Source: Tabrizicola fusiformis
Lineage (GTDB): Bacteria; Pseudomonadota; Alphaproteobacteria; Rhodobacterales; Rhodobacteraceae
DNA length: 64,000 bases
NCBI RefSeq assembly: GCF_013328815.1
Contig: NZ_JABUHN010000013.1
Span: 24,492 to 88,491, forward strand
Reading direction: 5' to 3'
Each line of letters opens with the position of its first letter. Position 1 is the stretch's first letter. The notes below the pieces were generated by a model, which had not been told where the DNA came from, made no database searches, and worked only from the letters and a program-made list of their open reading frames with translations. Both the position numbers and the translations under genes were made by a program. Shown here piece by piece: positions 43,978 through 51,584 of this stretch.

Positions 43978-44598
43978 ATGAGACAGATGGTTCAGGAGCG
44001 GGGATGGCGCGGTTCGGCCGAGCTTTGGCTGGATGCGGCCTATCAGGTGTTGGTCGAAAGCGGGGTCGATCAGGTCAAGGTCGGCGTGCTGGCCGAACGG
44101 CTTGGCCTGTCGCGGACCAGCTTCTACTGGCATTTCGCGGACCGTGAGGCGCTTCTGGCCGGGTTGATCGCACGCTGGCAGGCGCAGAACACCGCCAAGC
44201 TGGTGGCGCAGAGCGAAGCGCCCGCGGCCACGGTTTCCGAGGCGATCCTGAACATCTTCGATTGCTGGGTCGATGCCAGCCTCTTCGATTCGCGGCTGGA
44301 ATTTGCCATCCGCACCTGGGCGCTGAACGATGCAGGGCTTGAGGCGACGATTGCCACCGCCGATGCCACGCGGATTGCCGCGCTCGCGGCGATGTTCCGG
44401 CGCTTTGCCTATGCCGCGGATGAGGCCGATATCCGTGCCCATACGGTTTATCTGACGCAGATCGGCTATATCTCGATGCGCACAACCGAGGCACATGGGC
44501 CGCGCATGGCGCGGATGCGCGCCTATGCCCTGACCTTTACCGGCCAATTGCCGACCGATGCGGAAATCGCGGCCTTTCTGGCCCGCCACCCCGGTTAG
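43978..44598 (+). CDS. TetR-family transcription regulator
   Basis: A 206-residue repressor. The N-terminal helix-turn-helix spans VKVGVLAERLGLSRTSFYWH (about residues 34-53), the classical TetR DNA-recognition pattern, followed by FADREALLAGLIARW. The rest is an all-helical ligand-binding and dimer domain with no recognisable effector motif. It is divergent from the flavin oxidoreductase at 41809 and next to a palindrome, so that gene is its likely target and the substrate or product its likely inducer. It converges on the marR gene with only 5 nt between stops. Confidence 0.93.
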   Translation: MRQMVQERGWRGSAELWLDAAYQVLVESGVDQVKVGVLAERLGLSRTSFYWHFADREALLAGLIARWQAQNTAKLVAQSEAPAATVSEAILNIFDCWVDASLFDSRLEFAIRTWALNDAGLEATIATADATRIAALAAMFRRFAYAADEADIRAHTVYLTQIGYISMRTTEAHGPRMARMRAYALTFTGQLPTDAEIAAFLARHPG

Positions 44599-44603
44599 GT
44601 GGC

Positions 44604-45023
44604 TCAGGTCAGCCGGGCCAGCAGCGTCAGAAGCTGTGCCTGTTCCGCGGCGGTAAGCGGGTCGAGCGTGCGGGCGGAAATCGCCAGCCCGGTCTCCATG
44701 CGCGCGGCAAACAAGGCTGTGCCTTCTGCCGTCAGGCTGACGGTCAGGCGGCGGCGATCCTCGGGGTCGGGGGAAGTTTCGACCAGGCCCTGCCGTGTCA
44801 GCCGGTCCACCACGCCCTTGATGGTGGCGCCATCCATCGCCGTGACGCGGCCGAGGTGATTCTGCGACAGTGGACCTAGCGCGCTGAGTTGCGCCAGAAC
44901 GGCGAACTGCGTGGTGGTCACTTCGGGGATTGCCTCATTGAAGATGGTCAGATGCCGTTGCGTGACCCGCCGCAGCAGGAAGCCGACCTGATCTTCGAGT
45001 GCATATTTCAAAGGCGTCTCCAT
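44604..45023 (-). CDS. MarR-family transcription regulator
   Basis: A 139-residue winged-helix regulator. The recognition region is PLSQNHLGRVTAMDGATIKG with the wing DPEDRRRLTVSLTAEG, the conserved D-x-R-x3-L pattern of MarR proteins. The N-terminal LEDQVGFLLRRVTQRH and C-terminal helices form the dimer. The start is ATG 45023 (METPLKYA). It is divergent from the molybdenum-hydroxylase operon at 45120, which it probably controls; family members near such genes commonly sense an aromatic or purine-type ligand. Confidence 0.93.
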   Translation of the reverse strand: METPLKYALEDQVGFLLRRVTQRHLTIFNEAIPEVTTTQFAVLAQLSALGPLSQNHLGRVTAMDGATIKGVVDRLTRQGLVETSPDPEDRRRLTVSLTAEGTALFAARMETGLAISARTLDPLTAAEQAQLLTLLARLT

Positions 45024-45092
45024 GCTTTGGGATACGCCCTCGCCCGCCGTCGCGCAAGAAAGTTGACAGGGGACGGGGTGGGGCGCAATCCT

Positions 45093-45106
45093 GTTGGCAT
45101 ACAAAC
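45093..45106. promoter_or_regulatory. Possible MarR operator upstream of the hydroxylase operon
   Basis: GTTGGCATACAAAC is an imperfect palindrome (10 of 14 positions self-complementary), about the size of a MarR half-site pair. It is 13 nt before the first hydroxylase gene. Low confidence. Confidence 0.3.
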
Positions 45107-45119
45107 GAAAAGGTGCTGC

Positions 45120-45941
45120 GTGACCGCCTACGCCCGCCCCTCGGACCTGCCTGACGCGCTGGAGATTCTGGCGGGCGGCGGCTGGCGGGTGCTGGCGGGC
45201 GGGACCGATCTTTATCCCGGTGCCGGGGCGGCTCTGGCCGGGGACATTCTCGACATATCGGCACTGGACGAATTGCGCGGCATCACCCGGGGCGCGGGGT
45301 TGCGGATCGGTGCCGCCACGACATGGAGCGATCTGGCCGAAGCCGATCTGCCGCCCGCGCTGGCCGGATTGCAGGCGGCGGCGCGGCTGGTGGGCGGGCG
45401 TCAGGTGCAGAATGCCGGCACCATCGGCGGCAATATCTGCAATGCCTCACCCGCCGCCGATGGCGTGCCGCCGCTGCTGACGCTGGATGCCGAGGTCGAG
45501 CTTGCTTCGGCACGGGGGCGCCGGCGGTTGCCGCTGGCGGATTACCTGCGCGGGCCAAGGCAGACAGCCCGGGCGGCGGATGAATTGCTGATGGCGGTGC
45601 ATATCCCGGACGCGGCGCTGCGGGGGCAAGGCAGCTTCCTCAAGCTGGGCGCGCGGGCGCATCTGGTGATTTCCATTGCCATGGTGGCGCTACGATCTGT
45701 CACAAAAGGCGGTTTGGTGACTGAAATCGCACTGTCCATCGGCGCCTGCGGCCCCGTCGCGCGGCGTCAGCCGGGGGTGGAACGGGCATTGACCGGCACG
45801 CCCCTGACTGGGCTCGCCGACCGCCTGCGGCCCGAAGATCTTATCCTTGCGCCGATCGACGACATCCGCGCCAGCGCCGCCTATCGCCGTGAGGCGGCCT
45901 TTGAACTCACGCGCCGGGCCTTGGCCGGGGGGGCGGCATGA
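45120..45941 (+). CDS. Molybdenum hydroxylase, FAD-binding medium subunit
   Basis: FAD subunit (CoxM/XdhB type) of a xanthine-dehydrogenase-family molybdenum hydroxylase; passes electrons from the iron-sulfur clusters to the acceptor. It has 273 residues. FAD-binding motifs are VLAGGTDLYPG near the N-terminus and TIGGNICNASPAAD around 100-113, both standard. The start is GTG 45120 (VTAYARPSDLPDAL) with AAGG 8 nt upstream; an ATG-started frame from 44889 runs back through marR and is rejected. It overlaps the next gene by 4 nt. Together they form a two-gene, three-domain hydroxylase. Confidence 0.94.
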   Translation: MTAYARPSDLPDALEILAGGGWRVLAGGTDLYPGAGAALAGDILDISALDELRGITRGAGLRIGAATTWSDLAEADLPPALAGLQAAARLVGGRQVQNAGTIGGNICNASPAADGVPPLLTLDAEVELASARGRRRLPLADYLRGPRQTARAADELLMAVHIPDAALRGQGSFLKLGARAHLVISIAMVALRSVTKGGLVTEIALSIGACGPVARRQPGVERALTGTPLTGLADRLRPEDLILAPIDDIRASAAYRREAAFELTRRALAGGAA

Positions 45942-48628
45942 TCGGCTTCACCCTCAATGGCCAGCCCGTGACCTGCGACGCCCCTCCGGGGGAGCGTCTG
46001 TCGGAAACCCTGCGGGAGCGGCTGGGCGCGCGTGGCACCAAGGTGGGCTGCGATGCGGGCGATTGCGGCGCCTGCACGGTGCTGATCGGGGGGCGGGCGG
46101 TCTGTGCCTGCCTGACGCCCGCCGCGCGGGCCGAAGGGGCGGTGATAGAGACTGTTGAGGGGTCAACTCCGGTGCTGACCCGGCTGCGCGATGCCTTCCT
46201 TCGCCACGGCGCGGCGCAATGCGGCATCTGCACGCCCGGAATGCTGATGGCCGCTGCCGAACTGCTGCAAAGGGTCCCGCGCCCCTCGTCGGAAGAGGCA
46301 AAACAGGCACTGGGCGGCGTTTTGTGCCGCTGCACGGGCTATGCCAAAATCATCACCGCGGTCTGCGACGCGTGGAGAGGCGAAGGCCCTCCAGACCTCC
46401 CCGTGCAGGCGCCTGTCGGTGTGCCCCTGCCCCGGCTGGATGGGGCGGCTAAGGTGGCGGGGGATGTCTTTGGCGCCGATTGGGCCCCGGAAGGCGCGCT
46501 TGTGGTCAAGGCGATTCGCGCACCGCATCCCCATGCCGGGTTCACCTTTGGCGATCTGGCCGCCTATGCCGCCCGCCCCGGCATTGCCGCCGTCTATACC
46601 GCCGCCGATATTCCGGGCCGCAACGCCTTTTCCGTGATTCCGGCCTTTGCCGATCAGCCCGCCATTGCCGCCAGCCCGGCGCGGTTCCGCGGCGAATGCG
46701 TGGCCCTTGTGGCGTTCGAGCCGTACACGCCGCCCGATACCGCCGATTTCCCCATCCGCTGGACCCCGCTTGCCGCCCTTCTCTCTTCGGCGGAGGCCGA
46801 AGCGCCGGAGGCCCCGCTGTTGCACCCCGACCGGCCGGCGAACCGGCTGATCGAAGGTGTGGTGCGCCGCGGCGATGCCACTGCCGCGCTTGCCGCCGCC
46901 GCCCATGTGGTGGAGGGCAGTTTTACCACCGCCCATGTCGAACACGCCTATATCGAACCCGAGGCGGGGGCGGCCTGGATGGAGGGCGATACGCTGAACA
47001 TCCGCGCCTGCACCCAGGCCCCCTATATGGACCGCGACGACACGGCGGCGATTCTGGCCCTGCCGGTCGGGCGGGTGCGAATCCTGCCCTCTGCGGTCGG
47101 TGGCGGTTTCGGCTCCAAGCTGGATGTCAGCCTGCAACCCCTCATCGGGCTGGTCGCGCTGAAAACCGGGCGTCCGGCGCGGATGATCTACAGCCGGGCC
47201 GAGAGCATGACCTCCACCACCAAGCGGCATCCGGCGGAAATGCGCGGCCGGATCGGCTGCGATGCCACTGGCCGCATCACCGCCATGGAGTTCGAGGGTC
47301 GCTTTGACACCGGCGCCTACAGCAGTTGGGGCCCGACCGTGGCGAACCGCGTGCCGGTCCATGCTTCCGGCCCCTATCACACCCCCACGATTCATGCCCG
47401 CGCCCGCGCCGTGCATACCCATGGCCCGGTCAGCGGCGCCTTTCGCGGTTTTGGCGTGCCGCAAGCCGCGCTCTGGCAGGAAACCCTCTATGACCGGTTG
47501 GCCGAGAAGGCGGGTCTTGACCGGCTGGAATTCCGGCTGTTGAACGCGCTCCGCGACGGGCAACTCAGCGCGACAGGTCAGGTGATGGAGGCAGCGGGCA
47601 TCGCGCAATGCCTGACGGCACTTCGCCCGCATTGGGCGCGCGCCCTGGCCGAAGCGCAGCCGCAGGGCCATCTGCGGCGCGGCGTGGGGATCGCCTCCTG
47701 CTGGTATGGCTGCGGCAATACCGGGTTGCCCAATCCCTCGACCATACGGATCGGGCTGACGGCGGCGGGCGGGCTGGTGCTGCATCAGGGGGCGACGGAC
47801 ATCGGGCAGGGGTCGAACACGGTGATCCCGCAGATCGCGGCGCAGGCGCTGGGCCTGCCATTGACAGCCTTCCGCTTCATCGGCCCCGATACCGCGCTGA
47901 CCCCGGATGCCGGCAAGACCTCCGCCAGCCGGCAGACCTTCGTTTCGGGTCGCGCGGCGCAGGCGGCGGGGGCGGCGCTGCGGGGGGCGCTGTTGCGGCT
48001 TGTCAATGCGGGCGACGGCGCAGAACTGTCTATAAACGGGCATTTCGTGACGGTTACCGAAGGCACCGCCTGCCACCGGATCGACCTTTCCACCCTGCCG
48101 ACAGACGCCCGCGGCTATGCCCTTTCGGCCGAGGAAACCTATGATCCGCCGACCCGACCGCTGGATGAAAACGGTCAGGGCAGCCCCTATGCCATCTACG
48201 GCTATGGCGCGCAGATGGTGGAACTGGCGGTCGATACAAGGCTTGGCACGGTGCAGCTTGTCAAGATCACCGCCGCCCATGACGTGGGTCGGGCCATCAA
48301 CCCGCAACTGATCACCGGCCAGATCGAAGGCGGCATCGCGCAGGGCATCGGCATGGCCCTGATGGAGGAATATATCGCCGGGCGCACCGATAACCTGCAC
48401 GACTACCTGATTCCCACCACCGGCGATGTGCCGCCCATCGAAAGCCTGCTGATCGAAGTGCCCGACCCGGACGGCCCCTTTGGCGCCAAGGGGCTGGGCG
48501 AGCATGTGCTGATCCCCACCGCCCCGGCCATCCTGAACGCCATCCGCCACGCGACCGGCGCCGAACTCACCCGGACCCCGGCGCTGCCGCACCGAATCCT
48601 CGATGCGATTCAAAGGGCACCGCGATGA
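45938..48628 (+). CDS. Fused 2Fe-2S / molybdenum hydroxylase catalytic subunit (xanthine dehydrogenase family)
   Basis: An 896-residue fusion of the small and large hydroxylase subunits. Residues 1-80 form the plant-type 2Fe-2S domain (GCDAGDCGACTV), about 80-150 the second 2Fe-2S domain (CGICTPG and CRCTGY), and from about 165 the Mo-binding part. Mo-cofactor motifs are VGGGFGSKLD, the GAFRGFGVPQ loop and the catalytic glutamate in GAKGLGEHVLIPTAPAI. The natural partner FAD protein is encoded just upstream. Substrate-determining residues do not let me choose xanthine, nicotinate or another N-heterocycle. The next gene begins about 85 nt later, after repeat copy C. Confidence 0.93.
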   Translation: MIGFTLNGQPVTCDAPPGERLSETLRERLGARGTKVGCDAGDCGACTVLIGGRAVCACLTPAARAEGAVIETVEGSTPVLTRLRDAFLRHGAAQCGICTPGMLMAAAELLQRVPRPSSEEAKQALGGVLCRCTGYAKIITAVCDAWRGEGPPDLPVQAPVGVPLPRLDGAAKVAGDVFGADWAPEGALVVKAIRAPHPHAGFTFGDLAAYAARPGIAAVYTAADIPGRNAFSVIPAFADQPAIAASPARFRGECVALVAFEPYTPPDTADFPIRWTPLAALLSSAEAEAPEAPLLHPDRPANRLIEGVVRRGDATAALAAAAHVVEGSFTTAHVEHAYIEPEAGAAWMEGDTLNIRACTQAPYMDRDDTAAILALPVGRVRILPSAVGGGFGSKLDVSLQPLIGLVALKTGRPARMIYSRAESMTSTTKRHPAEMRGRIGCDATGRITAMEFEGRFDTGAYSSWGPTVANRVPVHASGPYHTPTIHARARAVHTHGPVSGAFRGFGVPQAALWQETLYDRLAEKAGLDRLEFRLLNALRDGQLSATGQVMEAAGIAQCLTALRPHWARALAEAQPQGHLRRGVGIASCWYGCGNTGLPNPSTIRIGLTAAGGLVLHQGATDIGQGSNTVIPQIAAQALGLPLTAFRFIGPDTALTPDAGKTSASRQTFVSGRAAQAAGAALRGALLRLVNAGDGAELSINGHFVTVTEGTACHRIDLSTLPTDARGYALSAEETYDPPTRPLDENGQGSPYAIYGYGAQMVELAVDTRLGTVQLVKITAAHDVGRAINPQLITGQIEGGIAQGIGMALMEEYIAGRTDNLHDYLIPTTGDVPPIESLLIEVPDPDGPFGAKGLGEHVLIPTAPAILNAIRHATGAELTRTPALPHRILDAIQRAPR

Positions 48629-48646
48629 TTTTTCAATTGCCCTTCC

Positions 48647-48693
48647 CGAAATACTCTCCGGGGGTCCGGGGGTGGAAAACCCCCGGCGCCTGC
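48647..48693. repeat. GC-rich palindromic repeat, copy C (reverse orientation)
   Basis: GAAATACTCTCCGGGGGTCC, GGGGGTGG and CCCCCGGCGCC, the reverse complement of the family pattern (hairpin, GGACCCCCGGAG, TATTTC). It lies between the hydroxylase and the reductase gene, 21 nt before the latter's start. Confidence 0.75.
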
Positions 48694-48713
48694 CGCCTTG
48701 TGCGGAGCTTGCC

Positions 48714-50198
48714 ATGAATGCCGCCGACAAGATCCGCTGCGATGCCTGCCCGGTGATGTGCTACATCGCGCCGGGCCAGACCGGCGCTTGCGATCGCTAT
48801 GCCAATGACGCGGGCCGGATCATCCGCACCGATCCGGTGGTGATGCTGTCGCACACGGTTCAGGGGGGCGGGCGCGTGGTGCCCTTCGCGCTGCGCGACT
48901 GGGACGGCGATCCCCTGCCGGGCGATACCTTCGTGACCGGAATCGGCGCGGGCACCACCTATCCCGATTACAAACCGGCGCCCTTCATCGTCTCGTCCCG
49001 GATCGAAGGCGCCGATATGGTGACGGTGGTGACCGAGGCGATCTTTTCCTATTGCGGTGTCAAGGTGAAGATCGACACCGACCGCTTCCTTGGCCCCGAA
49101 GGTGCCACCGTGCGCGCCGGGGGCGAGGCGGTGGGCCATGTCAGCACTGCGGAATACGGCAGTCAGATGCTGTCGCTGGGTGGGGTGCATCACTTGACTG
49201 GTGGGTCCAAGGCCGAAGGTCGCCTGACCTGTGCCGCGCTCCTCTCGCTCTGCAATGGTGAGGCGGTGGAACTGACCATCGACGGCGGTTCAACCGTGGT
49301 CGTGCAGGCCGGGCGGCCGCCAGTGGTGGATGGCACGCCCGAGCGGCGGATGCGTGTGGGCTGCGGTTCGGCCACCATCGGCATGTTCGCCAGCCAGTGG
49401 CGCGGGCTGGTGGATGAGGTGGTGGTGGTCGATGACCACATCACCGGCGTCGTCAGCGAGCATCAGGCCGGCAAGGTTCTGGGATGGGAGCCGACCGGCA
49501 TCCGCATCAAAGGCCACCGTTCCACCCCCGGGCGCTATTTTCGGGTGAGCGAGCCGGGGCTGGGCTGGGGCGGCACAAGGTTGACCGATCCCTTGGAGAT
49601 TCTGGGCCCATGGGAGGCGAAAAAGGGCGCGCGCCCCGGCCTGACCCTGCTGATGGTGTCCACCACCGGCGAAGAGTTCGGGTTTTATGTGCTGGACGAG
49701 GAGTTGAGGCCGCAGGCGCAGCCTTTGCCGCAGGCGCTGCGGGCGACGGTCGGGCTGATTGACGAGAATTGCGAACCCTCGCTTTGCACCGTTCTGTTCA
49801 TGGGCGGCGCGGGCGGCAGCCTGCGCGCCGGGGTGACGCGGAATCCGGTGCGGCTGACCCGCTCGGTTCAGGCGGGGGTGACGCGGCTGACCTCGGGCGG
49901 GGCGGACTGCTATGTCTGGCCGGGCGGTGGCATCACCTTCATGGTGGATGTGACAGCCCTGCCCCCGGGTGCCTTTGGCGCGGTGCCCACCCCGGCGCTG
50001 GTGGCGCCGCTTGAATTTACCCTCCCCCGCGAGGCGTATCTGGCGATGGGCGGGCATGAGGACAGCATCCGCACTCTGGATCAGGTGGTGGCCGGGGGCG
50101 GGGAATATCCGGTTGCCGCACGGGTGGAACCCTGGCCTTCGGAAGCGGGGGCCAGCCCCCGCACCCCCGGAGTATTTCAAAAGGTGCAAAGGCCATGA
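48714..50198 (+). CDS. 6-hydroxynicotinate reductase-like iron-sulfur enzyme
   Basis: A 494-residue protein whose N-terminus, KIRCDACPVMCYIAPGQTGA ending CDRYAND, gives four cysteines in a C-x2-C-x3-C-x9-C pattern suited to a 4Fe-4S cluster. I recognise this as the family of clostridial (Eubacterium barkeri) 6-hydroxynicotinate reductase, which reduces a hydroxylated pyridine ring with ferredoxin. The remaining sequence (VHHLTGGSKAEGRLT, GYGTT-like turns, YFRVSEPGLGWGG) is not assigned to a simple fold here. ATG 48714 follows GGAG. Its 18 C-terminal residues (EAGASPRTPGVFQK and on) are encoded by repeat copy D. In an aerobe the true substrate is probably a different hydroxylated N-heterocycle. 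Confidence 0.82.
   Translation: MNAADKIRCDACPVMCYIAPGQTGACDRYANDAGRIIRTDPVVMLSHTVQGGGRVVPFALRDWDGDPLPGDTFVTGIGAGTTYPDYKPAPFIVSSRIEGADMVTVVTEAIFSYCGVKVKIDTDRFLGPEGATVRAGGEAVGHVSTAEYGSQMLSLGGVHHLTGGSKAEGRLTCAALLSLCNGEAVELTIDGGSTVVVQAGRPPVVDGTPERRMRVGCGSATIGMFASQWRGLVDEVVVVDDHITGVVSEHQAGKVLGWEPTGIRIKGHRSTPGRYFRVSEPGLGWGGTRLTDPLEILGPWEAKKGARPGLTLLMVSTTGEEFGFYVLDEELRPQAQPLPQALRATVGLIDENCEPSLCTVLFMGGAGGSLRAGVTRNPVRLTRSVQAGVTRLTSGGADCYVWPGGGITFMVDVTALPPGAFGAVPTPALVAPLEFTLPREAYLAMGGHEDSIRTLDQVVAGGGEYPVAARVEPWPSEAGASPRTPGVFQKVQRP
50145..50187. repeat. GC-rich palindromic repeat, copy D, overlapping the reductase coding end
   Basis: GCGGGGGCCAGCCCCCGC forms a perfect hairpin, followed by ACCCCCGGAGTATTTC. 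It is translated in the reductase frame as GASPRTPGVF, so repeat and coding sequence coincide. Confidence 0.75.
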
Positions 50199-51010
50199 TG
50201 CAGGCAAGTCTTCTGCCGGATGGGCGGCTGCATCTGAACCACGGGCCGATGGATCTGATCTGCGGGGCCGAGGGACCGGGGGCGGCGGCGGGCTTTCGAC
50301 GGGCCGTGGCGCGGTTTGACGGTTTGCTTGAGGAATTGGTGGCGGAGCTTCCGGCCCTTCGGGTGGAGGTGGCTGTGCTTCAAGGGCAGGTGGCGCGGGT
50401 GATGGCGGCGGCGGTGGCGCCGTTCCGGCCCGATTTCATCACGCCGATGGCGGCGGTCGCGGGCGCCGTGGCCGAGGCGGTGCTGGCCGTCATGGTGGCG
50501 GGGCCGGGCATCGCGCGGGCCTATGTGAACAATGGCGGCGATATTGCGCTGCATCTGGGCGCGGAGCAGCGGTTTACCTGCGCCATGGCGACCGGCGGCC
50601 GTCTGGTGATCGGCGCCGGGGACAGTGTGCGCGGCATTGCCACCTCGGGGTGGCGGGGGCGGAGTTGGTCGCTGGGCATTGCCGATGCGGTGACGGTGGT
50701 GGCCCGCAGCGCAGCCATGGCCGATGCGGCGGCGACGATGATTGCCAATGCGGTGGACTTGCCCGGGCATCCCGCCATCACCCGCCGTCCGGCAGTAGAG
50801 ATGCAGGCCGACAGCGACCTTGGGCAGCGTCTGGTGACGGTTGGAGTTGGCGCCTTGACCGGGGCCGAGGTGGCGCGGGCCCTGGCGCGCGGCGTGGCGG
50901 CTGCTGGGGCATATCGTGCGCGCGGCCTGATTGAAGGGGCCGCCCTTTTCCTTCAGGGTCAGAGCCGCATCGAAGGGGTGTTGCGGTTGGAGGAACCCGA
51001 ACATGTCTGA
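50195..51010 (+). CDS. UPF0280-family (ApbE-fold) protein
   Basis: A 271-residue protein of UPF0280, which belongs to the ApbE-like structural superfamily. Diagnostic parts are HGPMDLICGAEGPGAAAGFR, AVAGAVAEAVLAVM, ARAYVNNGGDIALHLG, the GIATSGWRGRSWSLGIADAV block and DAAATMIANAVDLPGHPAI. ApbE proteins transfer FMN to threonine or serine, or supply flavin to proteins; UPF0280 function is unproven. Its start overlaps the reductase stop (ATGA), and it overlaps the next gene by 8 nt. Tight coupling suggests it serves the reductase, for example by loading flavin. Confidence 0.88.
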   Translation: MMQASLLPDGRLHLNHGPMDLICGAEGPGAAAGFRRAVARFDGLLEELVAELPALRVEVAVLQGQVARVMAAAVAPFRPDFITPMAAVAGAVAEAVLAVMVAGPGIARAYVNNGGDIALHLGAEQRFTCAMATGGRLVIGAGDSVRGIATSGWRGRSWSLGIADAVTVVARSAAMADAAATMIANAVDLPGHPAITRRPAVEMQADSDLGQRLVTVGVGALTGAEVARALARGVAAAGAYRARGLIEGAALFLQGQSRIEGVLRLEEPEHV

Positions 51011-51584
51011 ATTCAAACTGCGCAAGATCGTCACGCAGGTCGAGGAAATCCTGCACGAGGGTGGGCCGCTGGCCGAAGTGCCGCCGGTCAAGGGCGCGAT
51101 CTATGCCATCTGTTCCAACCCCTTCGCCGGGCGTTACGAGCCCGAACTTCAACCCGCGATGGAGGCGCTGAAGCCGCTGGCGCTGATGCTGACCGACCGT
51201 CTGGTCGCGGCGCTGGGCGGGCGCGAGGGGATCGACGCCTATGGCAAGGGCGCCATTGTGGGCGAAGCGGGCGAGCATGAACATGGCGCGATCTGGCATG
51301 TTTCGGGCGGCTATGGGATGCGCGAGCGTCTGGGGGAATGCCGCGCCATCGTGCCATCGGCGATGAAGGTCGGCGGGCTTAGCACCACGCTGGATATTCC
51401 GCTCGGCCATCTGAATGCCGCCTATGTCCGGTCGCGCTTCGATGTGATCACGGTGGCCTGCGAGGATGGGCCGCGCGCCGGTGAGGTGCTGTTCGCGCTG
51501 GCCATGGCGCGGGGCGGGCGGGTTCACAGCCGGATGGGCGGGCTGGAACTGTCACAGGTCAAGGGGGAGGACGGGTTGCGGTGA
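51003..51584 (+). CDS. DUF1185 ("amino acid synthesis") family protein
   Basis: A 193-residue protein beginning MSEFKLRKIVTQVEEILHEG, with VKGAIYAICSNPFAGRYEPE, GKGAIVGEAGEHEHGAIWHV and PSAMKVGGLSTTLDIPLGH, the hallmarks of DUF1185. The His-rich EAGEHEHGAIWH segment is a likely metal or active site. Crystal structures exist for the family, but its reaction is not established. Starting at ATG 51003 it overlaps UPF0280, and its stop overlaps the next start (GTGA). In this operon an amidohydrolase or tautomerase role on a ring-opened or ring intermediate is possible. Confidence 0.88.
   Translation: MSEFKLRKIVTQVEEILHEGGPLAEVPPVKGAIYAICSNPFAGRYEPELQPAMEALKPLALMLTDRLVAALGGREGIDAYGKGAIVGEAGEHEHGAIWHVSGGYGMRERLGECRAIVPSAMKVGGLSTTLDIPLGHLNAAYVRSRFDVITVACEDGPRAGEVLFALAMARGGRVHSRMGGLELSQVKGEDGLR

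Noticed and set aside
46163..48730. An 855-codon minus-strand frame opposite the molybdenum hydroxylase
   Set aside because: Shadow of a strongly conserved plus-strand enzyme; amino-acid composition is not protein-like.
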